Notes: generated by a model from the sequence alone, not told the origin. 5,602 nt of DNA from Planctomycetota bacterium (GCA_031082105.1 JAVHLO010000111.1:1-5602), one strand, 5' to 3'; shown: positions 1 through 5,602, numbered from the stretch's first letter. Numbers and translations: made by a program.

Positions 1-1647
1 GTCGGGGATTTCGTGTTTCATTGCCTCGACAAGCGCCGTTTTCAACGTGCCGTTCTTGAACTTGATATTTGCCGGCATGGTCGCCGCGAACTCGACCAGG
101 GGATGGTCGAGGAACGGCACGCGCGACTCAAGGCCGTGAGCCATGCTCATTCTATCCTCGACCTGCAGCAGGGCAGGGAGCAGGGTCTTGAAGTCGAAGT
201 GCGTCATCTTGTCGAAATAGGATTCTTTGCCCACGTTCTCCCTGTTGAAGATGGCCTGGAACCGCTCAAACGGGAAACGCTCTCCGAGCACGTTCCAGCG
301 CACTTCGGCCTGGAGGTCCGAGCCGCGGTCTATCAGCCGGAAGTACCGTCTGTCCAGCCCCTCGAACAGTCCCTGTCGCCAGAATTGTTGCAGCAGTGGC
401 TTGTAGTTCTGAAGCGCCACGAGGTTTGGGATAATCGATTCGTACGTGACGACAAAGTTGCCGCTGTGAAGCGTGTTTTCGATAGCGCCCTTTATGCATT
501 GCTCGAAGTACGCGATGAGATAGCGTACGTAGCCGCCGAATATCTCGTCGCCGCCCTGTCCGCCCAGCACGACTTTCCTATGCCTGGACGCAAGCCGGGA
601 CACGATGTACTGCGGGAGGGAACCGGGTCCGGCAATGGGGTAGTCGAGATGGTACAGCAGTTTTCGCAGGTATTTTTCGAAATCCGATGCAGTGATTTCA
701 ATCTCATGGATCGCAAGTCCGCGCGCCTTGGACTGAATCCGCGCGTACCTGCTCTCGTCATATGATTCTCCGGGCGCGAACTTGCCAGTGAACACGGGGA
801 ACTCCGCGGGATTCACGAATCTAGACGCGACGGAGGTGATGATGGTCGAATCCGTCCCGCCGCTGAGATACGCGCCGATCGGAACATCGCTTCGCGTGTG
901 TACCCTGATCGAGTCCTCGATCAGGCCCCGGAGTCTTTCCTGGAAGTACTCCTGGCTGTGACTGAAGTCGAGGTTGTAGTACACTTCCCAGTACCTGCGC
1001 GCGCTCACGCGGCCGTTCTCGACGAGGAGCAGATGTGCCGGCGGAAGTTCGTTGATGCCCTCGAACAGCGTCTTCCCGGCCAGACAGAACTGGAAGACGA
1101 GGTAGTCCTTCAGCGCCTCTTGATCGGTTTCGATCTCAGGCAGGAACGGGAGCAGCGCCTTTGCCTCCGAGGCGAAATAGAAGACGCCGTCCTCGATCAC
1201 GTAGTAGAAGGGCTTGATGCCGAAGTGGTCGCGTGCACAGAATAGCGTCTGTTTCGTCTCGTCCCACAGAGCAAACGCGAACATCCCTCTCAAGCGGGCC
1301 AAGCAGTCGATTCCCCACTTCCGGTAGGCTGCAAGGATCACCTCGGTGTCCGAGGAGGTTCGGAAACCGGAATCGTGCAGCTCGTCGCGCAGCTCGATGT
1401 AGTTGTAGATTTCGCCGTTGCAGCAGATAACGTTGCCCGAGGCATCGCTCATCGGCTGGGCGCCCGTCTCCAGGTCGATGATGCTGAGACGGCGATGGCC
1501 GAACCCGACGTGGCCTTGAGGATGCGTCCACGTTCCCTGGCCGTCGGGGCCGCGATGGGCCTGGAGCTTGTTCATCACCCTCAGGTGGGGACGCAACTTT
1601 GCGTGCTTCCTGCCCTTGAGGTCAAGTATTCCGGATATTCCGCACAT
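1..1647 (-). CDS. asnB: Asparagine synthase (glutamine-hydrolysing)-type amidotransferase, 3' end cut off by the window
   Basis: The reading frame starts at ATG (1647-1645) and stays open for 549 codons to base 1, with no stop seen. The family is usually about 600-650 aa, so some 50-100 C-terminal residues lie outside. The N-terminal class II glutaminase domain (about residues 1-190) shows the nucleophile Cys2 (MCGISGI), HRGPDG at 31-36, HRRLSIID at 51-58, NGEIYNY at 77-83 and ARDHFGIKPFYY at 138-149. The C-terminal ATP-pyrophosphatase synthase domain shows the P-loop SGGTDST at 262-268 (Thr where Leu is usual, an accepted variant), GGQGGDE at 362-368 and EDRMSM...LESRVPFLD at 497-514. The family transfers ammonia from glutamine to an adenylated carboxylate: aspartate in true AsnB, a sugar acid or other acceptor in some polysaccharide loci. 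All visible catalytic motifs are intact. It is a clear but divergent paralogue of the gene at 2265-4214. No good Shine-Dalgarno precedes the ATG, but Cys2 must follow the start in this family, which fixes it. Confidence 0.95.
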   Translation of the reverse strand, partial: MCGISGILDLKGRKHAKLRPHLRVMNKLQAHRGPDGQGTWTHPQGHVGFGHRRLSIIDLETGAQPMSDASGNVICCNGEIYNYIELRDELHDSGFRTSSDTEVILAAYRKWGIDCLARLRGMFAFALWDETKQTLFCARDHFGIKPFYYVIEDGVFYFASEAKALLPFLPEIETDQEALKDYLVFQFCLAGKTLFEGINELPPAHLLLVENGRVSARRYWEVYYNLDFSHSQEYFQERLRGLIEDSIRVHTRSDVPIGAYLSGGTDSTIITSVASRFVNPAEFPVFTGKFAPGESYDESRYARIQSKARGLAIHEIEITASDFEKYLRKLLYHLDYPIAGPGSLPQYIVSRLASRHRKVVLGGQGGDEIFGGYVRYLIAYFEQCIKGAIENTLHSGNFVVTYESIIPNLVALQNYKPLLQQFWRQGLFEGLDRRYFRLIDRGSDLQAEVRWNVLGERFPFERFQAIFNRENVGKESYFDKMTHFDFKTLLPALLQVEDRMSMAHGLESRVPFLDHPLVEFAATMPANIKFKNGTLKTALVEAMKHEIPD

Positions 1648-1742
1648 GTTGAAACGCCGACAATTGCCGAAAAAAGGCTCACAAGACGCAAAAAGTCGAC
1701 AATATAGCAAGACTACCGGCAATTCATTGAATTGCCGAACCA
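1648..1742 (-). promoter_or_regulatory. Spacer upstream of the left amidotransferase; possible promoter and operator
   Basis: This 95-bp spacer is clearly richer in A and T than the coding DNA around it. Read on the minus strand it contains a TATATT (1706-1701) that could serve as a -10 box about 54 bp before the start codon. No convincing -35 box sits at 16-18 bp; CAATGA is the sequence at 17 bp. T-tracts occur at 1690-1694 and 1670-1675 (minus strand) but no stem precedes them, so they do not look like terminators. A strong palindrome lies at 1717-1737, immediately upstream of the possible -10. A promoter here would give the left amidotransferase its own transcription. This is inference. 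Confidence 0.3.
1717..1737. repeat. Perfect palindrome with 10-bp arms and a 1-base centre
   Basis: Arms CGGCAATTCA and TGAATTGCCG flank a single T. As RNA it would form an 8-bp stem (CGGCAATT/AATTGCCG) with a 5-base loop. A further copy of AATTGCCGA sits at 1662-1670, identical to 1730-1738, close to the start of the left amidotransferase gene. The palindrome lies just 3' of the small IVS-family gene stop and upstream of the possible -10 box. No U-tract follows on either strand, so an operator for a dimeric regulator is at least as likely as a terminator stem. Confidence 0.6.
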
Positions 1743-2129
1743 CTATGGCGTTCCCGTTCCCGTCCCCGTTCCCGATTCGTCGATGTTGCGCACCATTCGT
1801 GTGAGCATCGACACGATTCGAAGGAGCAGCTCTCGTCCTGGGGCTCGTCGTTCTGCCGCTAGCAGGTTCAGGCAGTGGCACACGTCAAGGATGGCGGCAC
1901 ATTCGGTTGCGGAGCGAAGCGCCATTCGATAGAACCGTGCCTTGTCCTTCCTGCTGAATTCTCCAGCGCCCTCGGCAATGTTGCGTGGAACCGAGGTCGC
2001 AGCACGGTGGAGTTGGTCTGCCAGGTAGGCTCGACCGCGGGGAAGATTCTCTACGATTTCATCGGCTATGGCGACGAACTCAATCGCGGCCAAGTAGACA
2101 TCAAGCTTCTCGTGATCGAATTCAGGCAT
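1743..2129 (-). CDS. Four helix bundle protein of the 23S rRNA intervening-sequence (IVS/S23) family
   Basis: A 128-residue protein starting at ATG (2129-2127), chosen because GAAAGGG lies 7 bases upstream. An in-frame TTG two codons earlier would leave almost no spacing from that site. Family signatures are HEKLDVYLAAIEFV near the start (7-19), LADQLHRAATSVPRNIAEGAGEFS at about 36-59 and RFYRMALRSATECAAILD at 65-82. The rest is helix-rich with basic positions. Members were first found in insertions within 23S rRNA genes, and the accessory protein Avd of diversity-generating retroelements shares the fold. The family assembles as helical-bundle oligomers and its cellular role is unsettled. There is no rRNA or reverse transcriptase in view, so this is a free-standing copy between two amidotransferase genes. 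The C-terminus (119-128) is a low-complexity SGTGTGTGTP tail encoded by a hexamer repeat that is mirrored upstream of the gene. It is probably a cargo or mobile-cassette gene unrelated to the polysaccharide genes. Confidence 0.88.
   Translation of the reverse strand: MPEFDHEKLDVYLAAIEFVAIADEIVENLPRGRAYLADQLHRAATSVPRNIAEGAGEFSRKDKARFYRMALRSATECAAILDVCHCLNLLAAERRAPGRELLLRIVSMLTRMVRNIDESGTGTGTGTP
1751..1774. repeat. Hexamer array (TTCCCG x4), left arm of an inverted pair
   Basis: Four tandem units on the plus strand: TTCCCG, TTCCCG, TCCCCG, TTCCCG. Read on the minus strand they are codons GGA/GGG-ACG, the Gly-Thr tail of the IVS-family protein just before its stop. Because six bases equal two codons, gain or loss of a unit changes only the tail length. 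Its inverted partner lies at 2143-2172, matching 22 of 24 bases. Confidence 0.85.
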
Positions 2130-2136
2130 GGTCAAG

Positions 2137-2143
2137 CCCTTTC
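2137..2143 (-). promoter_or_regulatory. Ribosome binding site GAAAGGG of the IVS-family gene
   Basis: GAAAGGG on the minus strand lies 7 bases before the ATG at 2129 and decides in favour of that start over the TTG at 2135. The site directly adjoins the upstream hexamer array, and CCC-GAAA-GGG could fold into a tiny hairpin covering it, so access may depend on the local structure. The large genes in the window have no comparable site. Confidence 0.55.
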
Positions 2144-2172
2144 GGGAGCGGGAACGGGAACGAGAACGGGAA
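2143..2172. repeat. Hexamer array (CGGGAR x5), right arm of an inverted pair
   Basis: Five tandem units on the plus strand: CGGGAG, CGGGAA, CGGGAA, CGAGAA, CGGGAA, followed by CGAG. Bases 2149-2172 are the inverted match of 1751-1774. The array lies in the 5' leader of the IVS-family gene, just upstream of its ribosome binding site, so transcript from the minus strand carries complementary arms at both ends of the coding sequence. Confidence 0.85.
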
Positions 2173-2264
2173 CGAGCCCGGCCTCCCTTGCTAGGTCTAA
2201 ATCGTCATGGACCGGCAACCTTGATACGGTGTCATTAAATTTGCATTTCGGTGGTAGAGCACGG

Positions 2265-4214
2265 CTACCCCCAGAAACGGCGGACCCACAGTTTCAAGTT
2301 CATGAGCCGCCAGAGCCGGAACTCCGCCGCGACCGACCTGTCCGAGCGCTGGAACAGTCCGTCGACCGCATTGGAGTCAAACCACTTCTTTTCGTACTCG
2401 GTCAGGTTCCCCCCCAGCGATTCCCTCTGTCGTTCCGCAAGCGCAAAGGTCAGGCTCGCTGCGGGCCTGAAGCCGATCTTGTCACGACGCTCCCGGACGG
2501 TCTCGGGCAGCAAGTCCTTCAGCGCCTCGCGCATGATGTACTTGGTCTGGAGGCCGCGGATCTTCCACTCGGCGCGCAGGCTGAACGCGAAGTCGACCAG
2601 CCGGCAGTCCAGGAAGGGGACTCGCGCCTCGATCGAATGGTGCATGGAGTTTCGATCTTCGTACCGCAGCAGCTCCGGCAGGTTCGCCTGGAGCCTGGTC
2701 TGCAACGCATCGTTCAGCGAGGCCGGCGGCCTGCGGCAGACACCGGCGCTCAGCCCGGTCCCAAGCCCGGGAGCAACCCGGCCGATGATCGCTGTCTCGC
2801 CTGACGGGTCGGGCACGGCCTGTGCCCGCAAACTCCGCGCCATGCGGATAAGCAGATCCGCCAGGACGTTCGGAAGGAGCGCAAGCATGGATCTTCGCCA
2901 TGAAAGCGGGAAATCTCCGTGCGCATTCCGGTATCGGGCGCGCAGCGACAGGAAACGCAGAATACGTTTTTCGCTCAGCAGGCCGATTGCGTGGTCGCGA
3001 TAAAAATCATGATATCCGGCCAGGATCTCATCCGCCCCCTGGCCGTCCAGCATGACCGTGAGTCCCTCCTCACTCGCGCGGCGGAAGACGAACCACTGGA
3101 CGGCGGCGCTGGCGGAACCGAACGGCTCATCCTGTGCGTCGAGGATCTCGGGCAGACAGCGCGCCAACTCATCGGGGCTGACCGCAACGTAGTTCATCTT
3201 CACGCCCGTGGCCGAAACGACCGCCTCCATGTACTTCTTTTCCGAATACGGTTCCTCCATCGAATCGTAGCTGACGGCCGTGTGCCGGTAGCGTGGCATC
3301 TCGCCCGTCCTTCGGAGGGAGTCGGATGCGCAGACGATGGCGGACGAGTCGAGTCCGCCGCTCAGACAGGTGCCGATAGGCACGTCGCTTCGCGCATGGA
3401 TCTTCAACGCGTCAAAGAACAGACTGCGGAAGCGGTCGACCGCGTCTCTCCACCCGCCTCGAAACGATTCCGGGCGCACCGACCAGTAGGGGTGTGGACG
3501 CAGGTCGGAATGGTATTCCAGCAACGGAGCTTCGGCCCAGCAAGCCGCGGGGAACTGTCGAATGCCATTGAAGAAGGTCTCGGTGGCGTCGACGATCCCG
3601 GCAGCCAGGTAGTCCGCGATCACCGGTTCATTGGGCTCTCTGGTGAGTTCCGATATTGCGAGCAACCCCTTGATCTCCGAAGCGAAGTACAGCGCGCCGC
3701 CGCGCACCGCATAGTGGAGCGGTTTTATGCCGAAACGGTCACGAGAGAATATCACTTTTCTCCTGTGCAAGTCAAGGAGTACGAAGGCCCACATGCCGTT
3801 CAGCTTCGGGAGGCACGCGGCTCCCCATTCCATGTATGCGTGCAGGAGGACCTCGGCATCGCCCGTCGTTCTGAACCTGTGCCCGAGCTTCCTGAGCTCG
3901 GCCCGCAGCTCGAGGTAGTTGTATATCTCTCCGTTGTAGACGAGGCAATACCTGCCGGATTCGTCGATCAAGGGTTGAAGACTTGCGTCCGAAGTGTCGA
4001 TCACGGCGAGCCGTCGGTGCGCAAAGCCGACGACGTTGCCGCCGGGAACGTCGGCAGGGATCGGACTGTTATGCCACACGCGGGCCTTGAGATCCCGCGT
4101 GCATAACATGTACCCGTAGCCGTCAGGTCCGCGATGGTGCAAGACACCGGACATGGCTTCAAGCTGTCTGTGTTCGATTCCTGAGCCGGCGATTATTCCT
4201 GCGATGCCGCACAT
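2265..4214 (-). CDS. asnB: Asparagine synthase (glutamine-hydrolysing)-type amidotransferase, complete
   Basis: A complete 649-aa protein, full family length, from ATG (4214-4212) to TAG (2267-2265). The glutaminase domain (about 1-200) shows Cys2 (MCGIAGI), HRGPDGYG at 27-34, HRRLAVID at 67-74, NGEIYNY at 94-100, GDAEVLL at 118-124 and SRDRFGIKPL at 157-166. The synthase domain (about 255-590) shows DVPIGTCLSGGLDSS ending at 291 with P-loop SGGLDSS at 285-291, GQGADE at 391-396, YEDRNSM at 518-524, EARVPFLD at 529-536 and the TKYIMREAL...LPETV...DKIGF block at 557-582. The expected reaction is glutamine- and ATP-dependent amidation of a carboxylate through an adenylate: aspartate to asparagine, or a sugar acid if it serves the adjacent glycosyltransferase pathway. 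The start is fixed by the need for Cys2 after Met removal, although no clear Shine-Dalgarno is visible. The spacer to the glycosyltransferase stop is 139 bp. A second, divergent copy follows downstream. Confidence 0.96.
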   Translation of the reverse strand: MCGIAGIIAGSGIEHRQLEAMSGVLHHRGPDGYGYMLCTRDLKARVWHNSPIPADVPGGNVVGFAHRRLAVIDTSDASLQPLIDESGRYCLVYNGEIYNYLELRAELRKLGHRFRTTGDAEVLLHAYMEWGAACLPKLNGMWAFVLLDLHRRKVIFSRDRFGIKPLHYAVRGGALYFASEIKGLLAISELTREPNEPVIADYLAAGIVDATETFFNGIRQFPAACWAEAPLLEYHSDLRPHPYWSVRPESFRGGWRDAVDRFRSLFFDALKIHARSDVPIGTCLSGGLDSSAIVCASDSLRRTGEMPRYRHTAVSYDSMEEPYSEKKYMEAVVSATGVKMNYVAVSPDELARCLPEILDAQDEPFGSASAAVQWFVFRRASEEGLTVMLDGQGADEILAGYHDFYRDHAIGLLSEKRILRFLSLRARYRNAHGDFPLSWRRSMLALLPNVLADLLIRMARSLRAQAVPDPSGETAIIGRVAPGLGTGLSAGVCRRPPASLNDALQTRLQANLPELLRYEDRNSMHHSIEARVPFLDCRLVDFAFSLRAEWKIRGLQTKYIMREALKDLLPETVRERRDKIGFRPAASLTFALAERQRESLGGNLTEYEKKWFDSNAVDGLFQRSDRSVAAEFRLWRLMNLKLWVRRFWG

Positions 4215-4260
4215 TTGAATGACTCGATAGAAGACCTCGAGCGTCCAACAGACAGTTACT

Positions 4261-4287
4261 TGTCATTCCCGCGAAAGCGGGAATCCA
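4261..4287. repeat. Dispersed palindromic repeat with GAAA loop
   Basis: TGTC followed by ATTCCCGC (4265-4272), GAAA (4273-4276) and GCGGGAAT (4277-4284), then CCA. The stem is perfect over 8 bp and closes on a GNRA-type tetraloop in the plus-strand RNA. Repeats of this form are scattered through intergenic DNA in many bacterial genomes. Here it sits between a stop codon and a start codon, where it could stabilise or partly terminate the minus-strand transcript. No U-tract follows, so strong termination is not supported. Confidence 0.8.
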
Positions 4288-4329
4288 GTCCCCCATTCTC
4301 CGCAGGACAACAGCAATCAATGATGCTTC

Positions 4330-4350
4330 AATCCGCAATCCGAAATCCAA
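4330..4350. repeat. Heptamer array (AATCCGC-like x3)
   Basis: Three tandem heptamers on the plus strand: AATCCGC, AATCCGA, AATCCAA. The array sits four bases downstream of the glycosyltransferase stop codon in the transcribed direction. Short heptamer runs of this composition are a familiar class of intergenic repeat in environmental bacterial genomes. No function is evident. Confidence 0.6.
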
Positions 4351-4353
4351 TAT

Positions 4354-5602
4354 CTATCCTGGCCTGTCTCCCAGGACTCGCTCAATCACATCCCGCAACA
4401 CGGTCTCTTCCTTCTCCCATCGCAGCGCTTGTCCTGCCTTTTGCGAGTTCTCCTTCAGCGCGCATCGCAGATGGGGGTCGTGCAGCAGCCTGCGCAGCCC
4501 TGCGGCGATGGACTCCGGGGTCCGAGGTTCGATCTCGATGCCGATTCGATGCTCATCGGCGATTCTCTTGATCTCCGCAAGGCCGGGGTACAGGAGCGGC
4601 AAGCCGGCCGCGACGGACTGGAAGAACCTGTTCGGCAAGGAGAACTGGTAGTTCAGCGACCTGGGGTAGTAGAGGAGAATCGCCGCGTCCGCGCTCCGGA
4701 TGAACGGCACGACCTGGAACGGCTTCACGGGGGCGACGAAGTGTATCCTTCCCGCCAGGTCTTTGTGGCGGACCGTGGTCTTGGACGAATCGTAGCCGGT
4801 CCCGACGAACGCGAGATGGACATGGTCCGGCAGCGTTGACAAGGCTTCGATGGCAGTGTCTGTCGCCTGGCCTTCCTTTGCGTTTCCCACGGCGACGATG
4901 AGGAATGCCTCCGGCGGCAGGCGGAGAGTATCTCGCAGTCCGACGCCTGCGTACCGGTCGAGGCGCTCGTCATGACAGTTGCGTATGACCACGGGCCGGC
5001 AACCGTATCTCCGGTGCAGTAGTTCCGCAATTCCCGGGCACACGGTAACCACGGCGCTTGCGTGTCGGACGCAAAGCGCCTCGACCCGGCGATAGAATGG
5101 GTCCACCCAGTCTCTCATGATGGCCTGGCGGCCCTTGCGCGGTTCGAGTCCGGAATAGAAATCGTGCGCGTCATAGATGAACCGAGGAGTCCGCGGAGAG
5201 CCCCCATTCCTGTCATTCTGAACTCGGTTTCCGCTCCCGGCGGATCCGCCCGAGGCGGACAGAATCTCCTTGTCGGCGGGCGCCTGGTTCAGAATCCCCT
5301 TGTCCAGAGGTAGAGGAGATGCCAAACCGAGTTCGGCATGACATGCAGGGCGGTCTTTCAGCGTACCCGACGGCGCGGTGCTCAGCTTGGACATCAAGTA
5401 GACCGGTAAGAACTGCGCCGGCGAGTGCAGATAGTAGAGATCCGCCCTGGGCAACCTCGCGAATGTCGAAAGGGACAGGCTGCCGAACCGACAGAGAAAC
5501 CGGAGGAATTGGAGTTCCGATTGCAGCGGGATTGCCTTTCTTGCGGCCATGGATTTCACAAGTTCAGACAGTCTCTGGAAGACAACCCCCTGAATCCCAC
5601 TT
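4354..5602 (-). CDS. GT4-type (group 1) glycosyltransferase, probably 5'-truncated by the window, with an in-frame repeat insertion
   Basis: The frame ends at TAG (4356-4354) and is open to the right edge. Internal starts are GTG at 5559 (401 aa) and ATG at 5550, but neither has a ribosome binding site and the frame continues upstream, so the true start is probably outside. Numbering from GTG 5559: the N-terminal Rossmann half includes RADLYYLHSPAQFLPVYLMSKL (38-59) and RFIYDAHDFYSGLEP (126-140), matching the usual DVYHAHD and KLVYDAHE segments of GT4 enzymes. The C-terminal Glyco_trans_1 half includes IVAVGNAKEG (221-230), LAFVGTGY (249-256), NYQFSLPNRFFQSVAAGLPLL (303-323) and ALRWEKEETVL (378-388). 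The enzyme should transfer a sugar from a nucleotide-sugar donor in a cytoplasmic step of glycan assembly; donor and acceptor are unknown. Two oddities: residues 73-117 are encoded by a palindrome-bounded repeat, and Gln314 stands where the family normally has Glu (LPNKLFEYMAAG). Confidence 0.88.
   Translation of the reverse strand, partial: SGIQGVVFQRLSELVKSMAARKAIPLQSELQFLRFLCRFGSLSLSTFARLPRADLYYLHSPAQFLPVYLMSKLSTAPSGTLKDRPACHAELGLASPLPLDKGILNQAPADKEILSASGGSAGSGNRVQNDRNGGSPRTPRFIYDAHDFYSGLEPRKGRQAIMRDWVDPFYRRVEALCVRHASAVVTVCPGIAELLHRRYGCRPVVIRNCHDERLDRYAGVGLRDTLRLPPEAFLIVAVGNAKEGQATDTAIEALSTLPDHVHLAFVGTGYDSSKTTVRHKDLAGRIHFVAPVKPFQVVPFIRSADAAILLYYPRSLNYQFSLPNRFFQSVAAGLPLLYPGLAEIKRIADEHRIGIEIEPRTPESIAAGLRRLLHDPHLRCALKENSQKAGQALRWEKEETVLRDVIERVLGDRPG
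5211..5343. repeat. ~133-bp element with terminal inverted repeats inside the glycosyltransferase frame
   Basis: The left end TGTCATTCTGAACTCGGTTT (5211-5230) and the inverse of the right end (5324-5343) agree at 18 of 20 positions. Inside are a perfect palindrome GGCGGATCCGCC (5239-5250), an extra GGCGGA (5254-5259) and a direct repeat CAGAATCYCCTTGTC at 5260-5274 and 5290-5304 (14 of 15, period 30). Read in the host frame it adds about 44 residues (73-117, numbering from GTG 5559), including DKGIL and DKEIL ten residues apart, without a stop. The whole stretch between YLMSKLS (54-60) and RFIYDAHDF looks superfluous to a GT4 fold. I see no clear target duplication. It resembles small non-autonomous palindromic elements (MITE/RPE-like). 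Confidence 0.75.

Larger units (their letters stand above)
2130..2264 (-). other. Spacer between the complete amidotransferase gene and the IVS-family gene
   Basis: This 135-bp spacer holds the hexamer array (2143-2172) and the ribosome binding site described separately. The remainder, 2173-2264, has a short AT-rich stretch around 2230-2245. I see no stem with a U-tract that would terminate the upstream gene, and no convincing promoter for the IVS-family gene. That gene may be read by transcription coming from the upstream amidotransferase. Confidence 0.4.
4215..4353. other. Repeat-bearing spacer between the glycosyltransferase and amidotransferase genes
   Basis: A non-coding 139-bp spacer. 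It holds a dispersed palindrome (4261-4287) and a heptamer array (4330-4350). The part next to the amidotransferase start (4215-4250) shows no good ribosome binding site or promoter. The short minus-strand reading frame across it includes the string DWIPAFAGMT, which I recognise as the usual junk translation of this palindromic repeat, so I do not call a gene. Confidence 0.6.

Noticed and set aside
1743..2129. Avd component of a diversity-generating retroelement
   Set aside because: The fold family is shared, but no reverse transcriptase, template repeat or variable repeat is present in the window.
1743..2172. An rRNA intervening sequence in place
   Set aside because: The flanks are protein-coding genes and spacers; no 23S rRNA sequence is recognisable.
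2143..2172. CRISPR-like array
   Set aside because: The units are contiguous 6-base tandem repeats with no spacers.
2250..2270. Plus-strand GGTGGTAGAGCACGG resembling a tRNA D-arm
   Set aside because: No acceptor, anticodon or T-arm can be built around it, and it runs into the amidotransferase 3' end; chance resemblance.
2919..4106. Long plus-strand open frame (395 codons) opposite the complete amidotransferase, with others opposite the left gene at 13-765 and 898-1245
   Set aside because: All lie antisense to strongly supported genes, show no family motifs and have composition expected from the complementary strand of GC-rich coding DNA.
4159..4350. Minus-strand 63-codon frame containing DWIPAFAGMT
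   Set aside because: It is the translation of the dispersed palindrome and heptamer repeats and overlaps the start of the amidotransferase gene.
4357..4376. Inverted repeat TCCTGG/CCAGGA at the glycosyltransferase stop as a terminator
   Set aside because: The stem is only 6 bp, it lies inside the coding end and no U-tract follows on the minus strand.

Overview
This is a GC-rich bacterial window in which every supported gene lies on the minus strand. In transcription order (right to left) they are: a GT4-type glycosyltransferase whose ORF is still open at the right edge; a complete asparagine-synthase-type amidotransferase (649 aa); a small four-helix-bundle protein of the 23S rRNA intervening-sequence (IVS/S23) family; and a second asparagine-synthase-type amidotransferase that runs off the left edge with 549 residues visible. 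Two amidotransferases of this type beside a glycosyltransferase is typical of a surface polysaccharide or exopolysaccharide locus, where such enzymes often amidate sugar acids. Ordinary asparagine synthesis cannot be excluded from the sequence.

The gaps between genes (139, 135 and 95 bp) are wide for a tight operon and are full of repeats. The gap at 4215-4353 holds a dispersed palindrome (ATTCCCGC, GAAA loop, GCGGGAAT) and a heptamer array (AATCCGM-like). The gap and 3' end around the IVS gene hold CGGGAA hexamer arrays in inverted orientation on either side of the gene. The gap before the left amidotransferase holds a perfect palindrome with 10-bp arms and a nearby extra half-site.

The most unusual features are two small repeat-bounded units. 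First, the IVS-family gene sits outside any rRNA and is bracketed by inverted hexamer arrays. In the mRNA sense these could pair over 26 bp, and both sequence differences become G-U wobbles. The downstream array encodes the Gly-Thr tail of the protein. Second, a ~133-bp element with 20-bp imperfect terminal inverted repeats (TGTCAT...ATGACA) lies inside the glycosyltransferase reading frame without breaking it, adding about 44 residues in the manner of coding palindromic elements.

The organism cannot be placed firmly. GC-rich coding, repeat-laden spacers, IVS-type genes with Gly-Thr tails and weak Shine-Dalgarno signals at the large genes would fit an environmental lineage such as Planctomycetota, Omnitrophota or Desulfobacterota-like bacteria. 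That is an impression only.
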